A stretch of 45,954 bases of DNA from Streptomyces sp. sk2.1 (GCF_008120935.1 NZ_RDBO01000016.1:1-45954), one strand, 5' to 3'. Shown: positions 7,906 to 16,000, counted from the first letter of the stretch. Numbers and translations: made by a program. The notes: generated by a model not told the origin, from the sequence alone.

Positions 7906-8273
7906 GTGGTGAGTTGCTCGTTGGGCTGTCCATGGGGCGGGATACGTGGAGTTGGGTTGTTCCGGAGGGGCCGTGGGAGATCGCGAAGCCGTTGATCCCG
8001 CCGTCGAGGGTGCGGCCGCAGGGCGGCGGGACGCAGGACACGCCTGATGAGACCCTGTTCGCGACGATCGTCCACGTGCTGGTGAGCGGCTGTGCCCGGC
8101 GGGCTCTGCCGCCGTGTTTCGGGGTCCCGAAGTCCACCGGGCATCGCCGGTTTGCCATCCGGTCCAGAGCCGGAGTCCAGGGCCAGGCCGCACGAGGCCG
8201 TCATCGACCGCATCGCCGCCTTCTGCCGCTGCCGCGTCCGCTGCTGCTGCAAACGACTCGTCAAACTCACCAC
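7906..8273 (+). mobile_element. Internally deleted IS5-family element (MITE-like, 368 bp)
   Basis: The element is bounded by a 10-bp perfect inverted repeat, GTGGTGAGTT (7906-7915) and AACTCACCAC (8264-8273). From the ATG at 7932 it reads like an IS5-family transposase start: 'WEIAKPLIPPSRVRPQGGGT', 'DTPDETLFATIVHVLVSGCA', 'RALPPCFGVPKSTGHRRF'. After about 80 residues the frame jumps to sequence resembling the extreme C-terminus, 'RPHEAVIDRIAAF' then 'CCCKRLVKLTT' with a stop at 8277. The middle, including the DDE catalytic core (several hundred bases), is missing. It therefore cannot transpose itself but could be mobilised by a full-length relative. A frameshift separates the two ends. Target-site duplications are not evident. 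Confidence 0.75.
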
Positions 8274-8307
8274 GTAGGAAACCGTCCGAGTCGAAGCGTT
8301 CGGCCGG

Positions 8308-9237
8308 TCAGCGGTCTGTCCAGTTCGGTGCCCACACGTCGTCCGGGGTGCGCAGCCCTGAGGTGCGCAGATGGTCGCGCAGCGCGGTCAGCACGGGGTG
8401 CTGGTCTCCGGTGCGGGACAGCAGCATGTGTGTGTACACCGGAGTCGGTTCGCGCAACGGGATGCGCCGCAGGTCGTGGGCCCGGGGCCACACATACCGG
8501 TCCCCACTGCCGACGAGGGTGGCCGGCGAGGCCGATTCGGCCAGCGCGTCCATCAGGGCCTCGTCACCGAAGTTGGGGCCGAGTGCGTCGATGCTCAGGC
8601 CGAAGTCCTCGGACAGTGCCCGATAGAACGCCGCCCACTCCGTGCCGGGCCTGATCCCGGGGATCCAGATGCGGTGGTCGGCCAGGTCCGCAGGCCTGAC
8701 CCAGGGCGCGTCCGCCAACGGGTGACCGGGTCCGACCAGGAGCTCCAGAGGTCCGTCCAGGAGTCGTTCGGCACTGATCCCGGCCGGGACCTGGCCTGTC
8801 GGCAGAGCACGGAAGGACACGTCGACAGTCCCATCGACCACCGCCTGGGCGGCTTGGGCGGCATTTTTCTTGCTCAGTGTGACGACGTCGAGGTTCGTCT
8901 CGGGGTGGGAGCGGTAGAACCGGTAGACGGCCTGGGCAGGAGCGATGCGCCGGTTGAGGACGTCGACGCGCAAGGGCCGGCTGCCGGGGCGCACGGCCTG
9001 CTCGGCCTGCTCGACAGCAGTCAGGACCTTCTTGGCGTGCGGCAGGAAGACCTGCCCGTGCGGGCTCATCCGGGAGCCGCGGGAGGTGCGTACCAGGAGA
9101 GTGACCTCGAGGTGCTTCTCCAGGGTCGCGATCCGTTTGGAGACTGCCTGCTGGCTGATCCCGAGCTCGTCCGCCGCTGCCTGGAACTGGCCGGCCTCGG
9201 CGACGGTCACAAACGTCCGCATCGCTTCAACATCCAC
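8308..9237 (-). CDS. LysR-family transcriptional regulator
   Basis: A 309-residue LysR-type regulator. The N-terminal winged HTH is clear: '[20 protein letters not shown]', '[20 protein letters not shown]', 'LLVRTSRG'. The rest is the periplasmic-binding-protein-like effector domain ('[20 protein letters not shown]'). The start is GTG 9237, with GGGAG upstream. It is divergent from a hexapeptide acetyltransferase gene, 90 bases apart, with an inverted repeat between them. LysR regulators commonly control the divergent neighbour and themselves, so the acetyltransferase is the likely target (inference). The effector cannot be read from sequence. Confidence 0.92.
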   Translation of the reverse strand: MDVEAMRTFVTVAEAGQFQAAADELGISQQAVSKRIATLEKHLEVTLLVRTSRGSRMSPHGQVFLPHAKKVLTAVEQAEQAVRPGSRPLRVDVLNRRIAPAQAVYRFYRSHPETNLDVVTLSKKNAAQAAQAVVDGTVDVSFRALPTGQVPAGISAERLLDGPLELLVGPGHPLADAPWVRPADLADHRIWIPGIRPGTEWAAFYRALSEDFGLSIDALGPNFGDEALMDALAESASPATLVGSGDRYVWPRAHDLRRIPLREPTPVYTHMLLSRTGDQHPVLTALRDHLRTSGLRTPDDVWAPNWTDR

Positions 9238-9254
9238 ACTCCCACCCTAATTTC

Positions 9255-9269
9255 ACAACGATTGGTTGT
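9255..9269. promoter_or_regulatory. Candidate LysR binding site
   Basis: ACAAC-GATTG-GTTGT is a perfect 5-5-5 inverted repeat in the 90-base divergent intergenic region between the LysR gene (start 9237) and the acetyltransferase gene (start 9328). A dyad of 15 bases at this place is typical of LysR recognition sites. Confidence 0.6.
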
Positions 9270-9327
9270 CGCTGGTCGGCCCCGAGGTTGTTTGATCGTG
9301 GGTTCTTCAGGGTGGTGGGATCAGCGC

Positions 9328-9879
9328 ATGTCCACTCGCACAGATCAGATCATGTATGTCCAGAAGCCCGAGTTCGCGCGTCATGCGGAGCGGATCGTGG
9401 AGGTGACCGACGCGACGTCTCGACTGAACGCGCTTCCGTTCAGCGACAGTGAAGGTCGCGCGGAACTGCTTTCTGTTGTGTTCGGTGGCCCGCTGCCGGA
9501 GTCGGTGACGATCTACCCGCCGTTCTTCACCGAGCACGGGCTGAACACGACGTTCGGGGAGAACGTCTTCGTCAACCAGGGATGCACCTTCATGGACAAG
9601 GGAGGCATCCGTATCGGCAACGGCGTCATGATCGCCCCGAAGGTCAGCCTCATCACCGGAGGTCATCCACTGCCCCTGGCCGACCGCCGCGAGTACCTCT
9701 CCTTCGCCCCGATCGTCATCGAGGACGACGTCTGGATCGGAACGGCTGCCATGATCACGCAGGGGGTGACCATCGGCGGCGGTGCGGTGGTCGCTGCCGG
9801 TGCGGTGGTCACTCGTGATGTTCCTGCCGGCACCGTGGTCGCGGGAGTGCCCGCCCGGGTGATCAAGACGATCGACTGA
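9328..9879 (+). CDS. Hexapeptide-repeat (NodL/LacA/maltose) O-acetyltransferase
   Basis: A 183-residue soluble enzyme of the left-handed beta-helix acetyltransferase family, expected to transfer acetyl from acetyl-CoA to a sugar hydroxyl. Residues 1-60 match the maltose/galactoside acetyltransferase N-terminal helices ('[17 protein letters not shown]'). The beta-helix carries '[20 protein letters not shown]', '[20 protein letters not shown]' with the catalytic His, '[20 protein letters not shown]' and '[11 protein letters not shown]'. The length is normal for the family. ATG 9328 is chosen because the next in-frame Met (9352) would trim the N-terminal helix. It is divergent from the LysR gene, its probable regulator. 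Confidence 0.9.
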   Translation: MSTRTDQIMYVQKPEFARHAERIVEVTDATSRLNALPFSDSEGRAELLSVVFGGPLPESVTIYPPFFTEHGLNTTFGENVFVNQGCTFMDKGGIRIGNGVMIAPKVSLITGGHPLPLADRREYLSFAPIVIEDDVWIGTAAMITQGVTIGGGAVVAAGAVVTRDVPAGTVVAGVPARVIKTID

Positions 9880-9944
9880 GCCCGGCCGGGATGCCGACCG
9901 GGTGCGCGATACCTCTGCGGCCCGGTCCTGACGCCTCGTCACAC

Positions 9945-10030
9945 CCGGCCGACTGGCCGGCAGTGGGACCGCATCCGACCTCTGCTGCCCTCCAGTACCG
10001 GCCGCCGCGGCAGGCCGCGGGCTCGCGTTC
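9945..10030 (+). pseudogene. Possible IS5-like transposase scrap
   Basis: One plus-strand frame reads 'QWDRIRPLLPSSTGRRGRPR', which closely resembles the N-terminus of IS5-family transposases ('LtdrQWerIrPLLPpstGRRGRPf'). It then becomes Arg-rich nonsense. No start, DDE residues or inverted repeats are visible. The rest of the 9,880-10,199 gap holds no gene. Confidence 0.45.
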
Positions 10031-10125
10031 GACGGACACGCCTCACTTCGCGTCAACTTCCCTGCGGCTGGGGCGAGTCCCACGTCATCGACGCAGACGC
10101 CGTGGAAGCCGGATCCTGTGGTGAT

Positions 10126-10144
10126 GCGCTGGTTCAACCAGCGC
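10126..10144. terminator. 19-bp palindrome between convergent genes
   Basis: GCGCTGGTT-C-AACCAGCGC is a perfect inverted repeat between the acetyltransferase gene (ends 9879, plus) and the response-regulator gene (ends 10200, minus). There is no T-tract. A bidirectional Rho-independent-like stop is the simplest reading. Confidence 0.5.
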
Positions 10145-10199
10145 CCTCACTTTCTGACCGACGACTGCGGAGCTGGGCGGTGGTCGTGGCCCGTGGGTG

Positions 10200-10862
10200 T
10201 CAGGAGTTGCGCGGGGTGACCAGGCCGGATTCGTAGGCGAGGACCACGAGTTGGGCGCGATCACGGGCGTGGAGCTTGGCCATGGCCCGGTTGATGTGGG
10301 TTTTCGCGGTCAGGGGGCTGATCACCATGCGGTCGGCGATCTGGTCGTTGGACAGGCCCCGCGCGACCAGGGCGACGGCCTCGCGTTCGCGGCCGGTCAA
10401 CTCTTCCAGCCCGGCCTCGGCACCGGTGTCGAGCGGCTGGGAGATGTACCTGTCGATCAGCTTGCGGGTGATCGAGGGGGCGAGCAGGGCGTCACCGCGT
10501 GCGGCCACACGGACGGCGTGCAGGAGGTCGTCCGGGACGATGTCCTTGACGAGGAATCCGGCTGCGCCGGCGCGCAGCGCGTCGAAGACGTATTCGTCCA
10601 TGCCGTAGTTGGTCAGGATGACGACGCGCACCCGGGCCAGGGCTGGGTCCGCGGCGATGCGCCGGGTTGCCTCGATGCCGTCGACCACCGGCATCTGGAT
10701 GTCGATGAGCGCGATGTCGGGCAGGTGTTCCCTGGCGAGCTCCAGGCCCTCCTCGCCGTCGGCGGCCTCGGCCACCACCTCGATGTCGTCCTCGAGGTCG
10801 AGGAGTGCGCGGAATCCGCTGCGGATGAGTGGCTGGTCGTCGACCAGCAGGACGCGGATCAC
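10200..10862 (-). CDS. NarL/FixJ-type response regulator
   Basis: A 220-residue two-component response regulator. The receiver domain (1-120) has the acidic pair in 'VLLVDDQPL', phospho-acceptor Asp54 in 'IALIDIQMP', Thr in 'VVILTNY' and Lys in 'FLVKDI'. The C-terminal LuxR-type HTH reads 'LTGREREAVALVARGLSND', then 'TAKTHINRAMAKL'. The GTG start at 10862 overlaps the histidine-kinase stop (GTGA), so the pair is translationally coupled. It ends facing the acetyltransferase gene. The regulon is unknown; the DUF6223 gene divergent from the kinase gene is a candidate target. Confidence 0.95.
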   Translation of the reverse strand: MIRVLLVDDQPLIRSGFRALLDLEDDIEVVAEAADGEEGLELAREHLPDIALIDIQMPVVDGIEATRRIAADPALARVRVVILTNYGMDEYVFDALRAGAAGFLVKDIVPDDLLHAVRVAARGDALLAPSITRKLIDRYISQPLDTGAEAGLEELTGREREAVALVARGLSNDQIADRMVISPLTAKTHINRAMAKLHARDRAQLVVLAYESGLVTPRNS

Positions 10863-11986
10863 GACGTGTGTTCCACGGGGAGTTCGGCCCGGACGGTGAA
10901 GCCGCCCTCGCCGCGCGGTTCGGCGCGCAGCAGGCCGCCGAGGGCGGTGACGCGTTCGCGCATGCCGAGCAGCCCGACGCCGGGCACCGGGGCAGTGTCC
11001 GGCGTGGCCTTGCCGTCGTCGTCGATGCGCAGCGCGAGGGCGTCGGGCCGGTAGTCGATCCGGACCGATGCCGTGGTGGCGGCGGAGTGCCGGACGATGT
11101 TGGTCAGCGACTCCTGAACGATCCGATAGGCGGTCCGGCCCACCGCGGCCGGCACGTCGTGCCGCTGCCCCTCGATCGTCAGCGTCGCTTCCAGACCGGT
11201 CCTGCCGGCCCGCTCCACCAGTTCCGGTACGTCGGCGAGCCCGCGTGGCGGGGTCGTGTCGTCGTCGCGCAGCGCCTCCAGGGTCGCGCGCAGCTCCCGG
11301 CTCGCCTCGCGTCCGGCCTCCTGGATCGCCAGCAGCGCTTCCGGCACCTTCTCGCCGCGTCTGCGGGCCACGTGGACGGCGACTTCGGACTGCACCTTGA
11401 TGATGGAGATCTGGTGGGTGAGCGAATCGTGCAGCTCCCGCGCGATGTGCAGTCGCTCCTCGTCGGCGCGGCGCCGCGCGGTCTCCTCCCGGGTGCGCTC
11501 GGCTTCCTTCGCCCGCTGCTCCGCCTGCCGCAACGCTTCCCCCGCGGCAAAGGCGGCGATGAGCCAGGCGATCTCCAGGGTGCCGCGGGCCCGCACCAAC
11601 GCCTCGCCCACGGGCCCGTCGCGGACGACCAGGGCCGTGAGCTGGAGAGCCACCAGCAGGGTCACGGACGCCGTCGCCGCGAGGGCGCGGTGCCCATCCC
11701 GCACCGCGCCGTACACCGCGACCAAGTACGCGACGGCGAGCACGTCGAGCCCGGCTGCCTGGTGCCCCACCGCACACAGCCCGGTGACGGCCAGGACGAC
11801 GACCGGAGCCCGGCGACGCGCGGCCAGTGCCAGGCCGCCGAGCGCCAGGAGCGCGTAGCCGAGCAGGCCGGGCCCCGTGCCCGTGTGCTCCCCGGACCAT
11901 CCGGTGCCCAGCATCAGCGCCGCCACGCCCACAGCGATCACCCGGTCCCCGGCCCCGGCCGGGACGGCGAACCGTCGTCTGTCCAT
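10859..11986 (-). CDS. NarL-type sensor histidine kinase (HisKA_3)
   Basis: A 375-residue membrane sensor kinase. About five hydrophobic segments lie in residues 15-150 with almost no extracellular loop, then a charged coiled-coil stretch ('RQAEQRAKEAERTREETARR'). The dimerisation/phosphoacceptor motif is 'IARELHDSLTHQIS' with His186. The ATPase domain follows: 'RTAYRIVQESLTNIVRHS' (N box), 'DDDG' and 'GVGLLGMRERVTALGG' (G box). The architecture is that of the actinobacterial kinases paired with NarL-type regulators, and its partner is the next gene, overlapping by 4 bases. The lack of an extracellular domain suggests it senses the membrane state or a membrane-embedded signal. Confidence 0.95.
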   Translation of the reverse strand: MDRRRFAVPAGAGDRVIAVGVAALMLGTGWSGEHTGTGPGLLGYALLALGGLALAARRRAPVVVLAVTGLCAVGHQAAGLDVLAVAYLVAVYGAVRDGHRALAATASVTLLVALQLTALVVRDGPVGEALVRARGTLEIAWLIAAFAAGEALRQAEQRAKEAERTREETARRRADEERLHIARELHDSLTHQISIIKVQSEVAVHVARRRGEKVPEALLAIQEAGREASRELRATLEALRDDDTTPPRGLADVPELVERAGRTGLEATLTIEGQRHDVPAAVGRTAYRIVQESLTNIVRHSAATTASVRIDYRPDALALRIDDDGKATPDTAPVPGVGLLGMRERVTALGGLLRAEPRGEGGFTVRAELPVEHTS

Positions 11987-12213
11987 GCGCGCACCCTAAC
12001 CAGATGCCCGCGCGGGCGAGTCCTGCTCGCGGACGAGCGGCCCTCTACCGCGTCCGCAGTACTTGCGCGGTTCCTGCAGCGTCCGAAGCAGCCGCCTGTG
12101 CCATCGGCGGCAGTGCAAAGTGCCTCCGTCTGCGGGACGACCGGCGGTGGGCCCGACGGCCAGGATCCGACGACACCCAGCAGCAGGAGCTGCACGAGAA
12201 GAAGGAGCACCTC

Positions 12214-12648
12214 ATGTCCGTCCGTTACGTGCTTGCCGTCGGCGCAGGCGCCCTGTTCGGGGGGTTCGGGCTTGCCGCACCGGCGGCCGCGCACGCCTCG
12301 GCCCAGCCGATCGCCGTCGATGCCCATGACCTGACCACCGGGCGGCTCGTGGGCACCGTGGCCGCACTGGTGGCGTTGGCCGGCGTGGTCATCGGCGTCC
12401 TGGCCCTGGCTCGCTCCGCCGGCCGAATCGGCAACGGCAACGGGAAGAAGGGGGCCCTGGTGTCCCTGGTGGCGGGGCTGATCGGCATCGTCATCGGCGT
12501 GGTGAATCTGGCCGTCGCCGACGGCGGTCCCGGCACCGGCAACGGAGTGATCGGTGGCGCCCTGGCCCTGCTGCTGGGGCCGATCGCAGCGGTCCTCGGC
12601 CGACTGGCCCGGGTCCGCTCCCGCCGCACCGAACGGCTGACCGGCTGA
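12214..12648 (+). CDS. Small membrane protein, DUF6223-like
   Basis: A 144-residue protein with a signal-like first segment ('GALFGGFGLAAPAAAHASA') and three more hydrophobic segments: 'LVGTVAALVALAGVVIGVLA', 'KGALVSLVAGLIGIVIGVV' and 'GVIGGALALLLGPIAAVLG'. A conserved-looking 'RIGNGNGKKGALVSLVAG' loop precedes the third segment. As I recall it, this matches the DUF6223 family of Streptomyces membrane proteins; no function is known. ATG 12214 has a GAAGGAG ribosome-binding site. It is divergent from the histidine-kinase gene across 227 bases and may be controlled by that two-component system. The stop codon lies inside an 8-bp tandem repeat. Confidence 0.75.
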   Translation: MSVRYVLAVGAGALFGGFGLAAPAAAHASAQPIAVDAHDLTTGRLVGTVAALVALAGVVIGVLALARSAGRIGNGNGKKGALVSLVAGLIGIVIGVVNLAVADGGPGTGNGVIGGALALLLGPIAAVLGRLARVRSRRTERLTG

Positions 12649-12667
12649 CCGGCTGACCGGCTGACCG
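12634..12667. repeat. 8-bp tandem repeat over the DUF6223 stop codon
   Basis: CGGCTGAC is repeated four times in a row from 12634, the last copy imperfect. The repeat includes the TGA of the DUF6223 gene and places further TGA triplets at 8-base intervals, and so in different frames. Confidence 0.85.
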
Positions 12668-13211
12668 CCCCGGCTACGAGCGCGCGTTCGTGTGAGGGAG
12701 GGACAAGGACAGGGGCATGAGGAGGCGATGACGGCAACCGGAACTCCCCTGCGGGCGGGACTCCGGCGGGACCGGGTCGCTTCTGTTTCCGGCGCCGCCG
12801 CCTGGTTCTCCTGATTTTGATCGTCGGTGTGGTCGTGGTGTCGTTCGTCGGCTTCGGCTTCGGCGCCGCCCCTGACAACGACTTTTCCGGAGGAGACTCG
12901 CAGTCGGCCGAGGCACAGCAGCCGATGGAGAAGCACTTTCCCAGGAGCAAGGGGACCGGCTGACCCTCGTGATCGAGGCCGTTCAGGGGGTCGGCGATCC
13001 TGCCGCCGGGCGGAAGACCGGGAAGGACATCGTTGATCTCACCGACTCACCTGTGACCGGGCCCGTGACTTCGCCGTACCAGAACAAGAACCTGGTGATC
13101 CAGGACCGTCGCATCGCCCGTATGACCATCCCGCCTAGGGCCTGTGTGATGTCGTGATCAATCCTGTGGATCCGGGTCCGTCTGGAGGGCGGATCCGGTA
13201 GGAATGCGGTC
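12668..13211. other. Gap with hydrophobic-peptide remnant and left flank of an IS5 fragment
   Basis: No intact gene is visible. One plus frame (about 12780-12963) reads 'RRRRLVLLILIVGVVVVSFV' and then a polar 'DNDFSGGDSQSAEAQQPMEK' tail ending at TGA. It looks like a short single-pass membrane protein, but it has no usable start, so it is probably a remnant. Another frame (12969-13157) encodes 62 residues ending 'NLVIQDRRIARMTIPPRACV' that I do not recognise. The last 70 bases precede the IS5 transposase fragment and may be its left end; a 7-bp inverted repeat (GGATCCG/CGGATCC) lies there. Confidence 0.4.
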
Positions 13212-13436
13212 GTGACGCGTAGGCAACTCACGGATAACCAATGGGAGTTGATCGAGCCGTATCTGCCGATCGGCGAGTACGGTCCGTACCCCGAGCGGCT
13301 GAGGGATCAGTTCGAGGGGGTGATCTGGCGGTTCAGGACCAGCGCGCAGTGGCGTGAGATGCCGGCCGAGTTCGGGCCGTGGCCGACCGTCTACGGGCGC
13401 TTTCGGGTCTGGCGGAACACTGGTGTGTTCACCCGT
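13212..13436 (+). pseudogene. IS5-family transposase, N-terminal fragment
   Basis: From the GTG at 13212 the frame reads 'RRQLTDNQWELIEPYLPIGE', 'LRDQFEGVIWRFRTSAQWRE' and 'FGPWPTVYGRFRVWRNTGVF', the standard N-terminal domain of an IS5-group transposase. After about 73 residues, similarity stops abruptly near 13433 and the DDE catalytic domain is absent. The break lies only 65-70 bases before the isochorismatase start, so a recombination event joined the IS to this operon and probably removed its original upstream DNA. Confidence 0.85.
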
Positions 13437-13501
13437 CACCACCCCCGAACCGGCCGCTCCCCGGCCGTCCGCCCCCGCACAGGACTGAACGAGACACCCA
13501 C

Positions 13502-14134
13502 ATGGCCCTGCCCAGGATCACCCCGTACCCCATGCCCGCCGCCGCGGATCTGCCGGCGAACCGGGTCGACTGGAAGGTCGACCCGGCCCGCGCGGTCCTG
13601 CTCGTGCACGATCTGCAGAACCACTTCCTCTCCGCCTACGACGTCGAGGCGTCCCCCGTCCCGGAACTCCTGGCGGGCGTGGCCGCCCTGAAGAAGCGCG
13701 CGGCACGACTCGGCATCCCCGTCCTCTACACCGCCCAGCCGGGCGGGCAGACCCGGGAGGAACGCGGCCTGCAACAGGACTTCTGGGGCTCCGGCCTGCC
13801 GGACGACCCCACGGCCGCGGCGATCGCCGAAGCCGTCGCGCCCGGCCCCGACGACGAGGTCGTGACCAAGTGGAAGTACAGCGGCTTCGCCCGTACCGAC
13901 CTGGCGGACCGGCTGGCCGCCCTCGGCCGTGACCAGCTCGTCGTCACCGGCGTCTACGCCCACATCGGCGTGCTGATGACCGCCTGCGACGCCTGGATGC
14001 GCGACATCCAGGCCTTCGTCGTCGCCGACGCGGTGGCGGACTTCTCGGCCGAGGAACACGCCATGGCCCTGCGCTGGGCCGCCGGCCGGTGCGCCGTCGT
14101 CACCACCGCCGGCACCGTCCTGGAAGGGATCTGA
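13502..14134 (+). CDS. Isochorismatase (EntB/DhbB N-terminal or PhzD type)
   Basis: A 210-residue soluble enzyme that should hydrolyse the enol-ether bond of isochorismate, giving 2,3-dihydro-2,3-dihydroxybenzoate and pyruvate. Asp37 in 'VLLVHDLQNHFLSAY' and Lys123 in 'VTKWKYSGF' are the expected catalytic pair. 'TGVYAHIGVLMTACDAW' has Gly where amidase-type relatives have the nucleophilic Cys, as in true isochorismatases. EntB and DhbB carry a C-terminal carrier domain; here it is a separate gene 4 bases downstream. PhzD, acting on aminodeoxyisochorismate, cannot be excluded by sequence alone, but the carrier protein favours aryl-siderophore chemistry. The isochorismate synthase, dehydrogenase and aryl-AMP ligase are not in the window. 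The ribosome-binding site is weak. Confidence 0.88.
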   Translation: MALPRITPYPMPAAADLPANRVDWKVDPARAVLLVHDLQNHFLSAYDVEASPVPELLAGVAALKKRAARLGIPVLYTAQPGGQTREERGLQQDFWGSGLPDDPTAAAIAEAVAPGPDDEVVTKWKYSGFARTDLADRLAALGRDQLVVTGVYAHIGVLMTACDAWMRDIQAFVVADAVADFSAEEHAMALRWAAGRCAVVTTAGTVLEGI

Positions 14135-14138
14135 CCCC

Positions 14139-14369
14139 GTGGCACTGACCCTGCAGCAGATGCGCGAGGACATCGCCGACATCCTCGGTGAATCCGTCGA
14201 CGACATCCCCGACGACGAGAACCTCGTCGACTACGGACTCGACTCCATCCGCCTGATGGCCCTGGTCGGCCGCTGGCGGGAGGCGCACGGCATCGACATC
14301 GCCGTCGCGGACCTCGCCGAGCGCCCGGCCGTGGAGGCCTGGGCCGAACTCCTGAGGGCCACCGCCTGA
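14139..14369 (+). CDS. Free-standing aryl carrier protein (ArCP)
   Basis: A 76-residue carrier protein. The phosphopantetheine site is Ser36 in 'LVDYGLDSIRLMALVGRWRE', and the GLDSIR form followed by M-x-L-x-x-x-W resembles the aryl carrier domains of EntB, VibB and DhbB more than peptidyl or fatty-acyl carriers. It would hold a salicyl or 2,3-dihydroxybenzoyl thioester for an NRPS. The GTG start at 14139 lies 4 bases after the isochorismatase stop, so the two genes are coupled; together they are a split version of the usual fusion. A very strong terminator hairpin follows. No matching aryl-AMP ligase or Cy/C domain lies close by. Confidence 0.88.
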   Translation: MALTLQQMREDIADILGESVDDIPDDENLVDYGLDSIRLMALVGRWREAHGIDIAVADLAERPAVEAWAELLRATA

Positions 14370-14394
14370 CACGGCCCCACCCGGGAAGCACCAC

Positions 14395-14450
14395 ATCCCC
14401 GAACAGCCGTCGGGCCGCTCGCACGAGCGGCCCGACGGCTGTTCGGGGAT
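14395..14450. terminator. Bidirectional terminator with 26-bp perfect stem
   Basis: The bases 14395-14420 and 14425-14450 are exact reverse complements, forming a 26-bp stem with a 4-base loop. It separates the plus-strand isochorismatase-ArCP operon from the convergent tatA-spo0M operon. Confidence 0.95.
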
Positions 14451-14455
14451 ATGGG

Positions 14456-14710
14456 TCAGGCGTGTCCCGGGGGCCGGCCCGTGTCCGGCCCCGGGGCCCC
14501 GGTGTCCCGGCGGTCGACGGTCTCGCCGCGGATGACGTGGGGCGGCGCGGTCTGCCCGTCGCCGTCCGGGTCGTTCTTCATGGCCCTGGCCTCGGACTTG
14601 AGGATGCGGGCCGACTTGCCCGCGGAACGGGCGAGGTCGGGGAGCCGCTTGGCGCCCAGGACGAGTATGACCACGATCAGGATGATCGCGAGTTCGCTGA
14701 TCCCGAACAT
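14456..14710 (-). CDS. tatA: TatA-family twin-arginine translocase subunit
   Basis: An 84-residue protein with the TatA layout: a short N-terminal tail, one membrane helix ('LAIILIVVILVLGAKRLPDL'), the F-G/L-G-x-K-R-L-P hinge, an amphipathic helix ('ARSAGKSARILKSEARAMK') and a disordered Pro/Gly/Asp-rich tail. TatA oligomers form the conduit for folded protein export. Streptomyces usually has its main tatA with tatC elsewhere, so this looks like an extra paralogue. Its ATG overlaps the stop of the upstream Spo0M gene by one base (TGATG), so the two are co-translated. It ends against a strong convergent terminator. Confidence 0.9.
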   Translation of the reverse strand: MFGISELAIILIVVILVLGAKRLPDLARSAGKSARILKSEARAMKNDPDGDGQTAPPHVIRGETVDRRDTGAPGPDTGRPPGHA

Positions 14711-15711
14711 CAGTCGTCGCCCTCGTCCTCGTCGTCGCCTTCGAGGAAGTCCCCGACCTCGTCGACGACTTCGGCCGCGACCATGCCGCCGACGACCCCG
14801 ACCGCGAGCCCGGCGGCGCCCACCGCGACGGCCGTGCCGATGCCCGGTCCGGAACGGTGGCCGTCGTCGTGGGAGTGGTGCCCGTGCCGGGCGGGGTACG
14901 GGCCGTCGTGCCCGTACGCGGATTCCGCCGCGTACGCCGACCGGTGCTCGACCAGCTGCCGCAGCCAGCCGTCCACGAGCGCCGTCCAGTCCTGGTGCTC
15001 CACCCCGTCGTGCGGGACCGTGAACCGGCTGAGCGCGTCGTGCCCGTCGGAGAAGGGGCCGCCGCGCTTGTCGGCCTCCAGGACCACTTCCATGCCGCCC
15101 GGCGAGACGAGGAAGGTCACCTCGATCTCGTTGACCGCGTGCGCGTACTGTGGCGCCGGGGACAGCTCGATCTCCTGGTAGAAGGGGAGCTGCTGACCGG
15201 TGCCGCCGATGTGCCCGTACTCCAGGTCGGCGGACTTGAAGCCGAAACCGAGCCGGCCGAACGCCTCCAGGACGGCCTCCTGCACCGGCAGCGGGCGGAC
15301 GGTGAGCCGGTCCAGGTCGCCCTTGTCCTTGGCCCCGGCCACCGCCAGCTCGGTGCGCACGCCGAGGACGATGCCCAGGTCCTGCCCGTACAGCTCAGTG
15401 ATCGGGGTCTCCCACGGCAGGGCGACCGTGAACGGAACGCTGCGCTGCTCGCCCTCGGCCAGCCGGAAGCCGCCGCCGACGGTGAGGCGCTCGAAGGCCA
15501 CGACGCCCTCGCTCTCGCCCTCCTCGTGCTCGGACTCCACCCGCGCGACGAGCTCCAGCGTGATGTGCTCGATGTCGAAGTCGGCGTTGCCGCCCTTGAG
15601 ACGGACCTGACCGGACAGCGGCCCGCCCGGGGCGACCGCCCCGGGATCGAGGACCGTGTCGACGGTGGGGCCGCCCACGCCGAGCGAGCCGAGCAGTCGT
15701 TTGAACACCAT
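14710..15711 (-). CDS. spo0M: Spo0M-family sporulation control protein
   Basis: A 333-residue soluble protein of the Spo0M/arrestin-like family. It starts 'MVFKRLLGSLGVGGPTVDTV', has the typical 'VLDPGAVAPGGPLSGQVRLK' strand and 'FDIEHITLELVARVE', and an all-beta core to about residue 250. The tail is unusual: a His/Asp-rich stretch ('HGHHSHDDGHRSGP'), a Gly/Ala/Val hydrophobic segment ('AVAVGAAGLAVGVVGGMVAA') and an acidic end ('DDEDEGDD'). The hydrophobic tail segment could touch the membrane, and the His-rich part could bind metal. In Bacillus, Spo0M modulates sporulation onset. It forms an operon with tatA. An inverted repeat lies about 75 bases upstream. Confidence 0.88.
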   Translation of the reverse strand: MVFKRLLGSLGVGGPTVDTVLDPGAVAPGGPLSGQVRLKGGNADFDIEHITLELVARVESEHEEGESEGVVAFERLTVGGGFRLAEGEQRSVPFTVALPWETPITELYGQDLGIVLGVRTELAVAGAKDKGDLDRLTVRPLPVQEAVLEAFGRLGFGFKSADLEYGHIGGTGQQLPFYQEIELSPAPQYAHAVNEIEVTFLVSPGGMEVVLEADKRGGPFSDGHDALSRFTVPHDGVEHQDWTALVDGWLRQLVEHRSAYAAESAYGHDGPYPARHGHHSHDDGHRSGPGIGTAVAVGAAGLAVGVVGGMVAAEVVDEVGDFLEGDDEDEGDD

Positions 15712-15784
15712 GGCGGCGTTCACTCCCTTATGTGCGTACGAGGGGTGCGGGGAGCACGGGCACATCCGGAGGAAGCGCCAGAAC

Positions 15785-15800
15785 TCTACAGACGTGTAGA
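15785..15800. promoter_or_regulatory. Inverted repeat upstream of spo0M
   Basis: TCTACA-GACG-TGTAGA is a 6-4-6 perfect dyad 74 bases upstream of the spo0M ATG, in an AT-richer patch than its surroundings. It may be a promoter-operator for the spo0M-tatA operon. The remaining gap up to 16000 shows no gene. Confidence 0.5.
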
Positions 15801-16000
15801 AGCATAGAGCCGGTGAAGGGGGTGCAGGAGCCGTGCGGGCCCTGCGGGCGGGAAAGTCCGAAAAGGATCGCCCGCGAGGTCCGGGGAGCCGCTTGACGAG
15901 CGCGTTTTGCCGTGCTTTTACCGTGCCCCGGTGAGCGTACCGCCCGGCGCCGCGCCGTGGCGCACGCGTCGGGGCGGAGCCCGGTCCGGGTGGTACGCGA

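Noticed and set aside
13502..14369. Idea that the isochorismatase/ArCP operon feeds the NRPS at 35.8-44.7 kb
   Set aside because: The NRPS first C domain is degenerate and could not accept an aryl thioester. The loci are 21 kb apart with unrelated genes between, and no aryl-AMP ligase is present.
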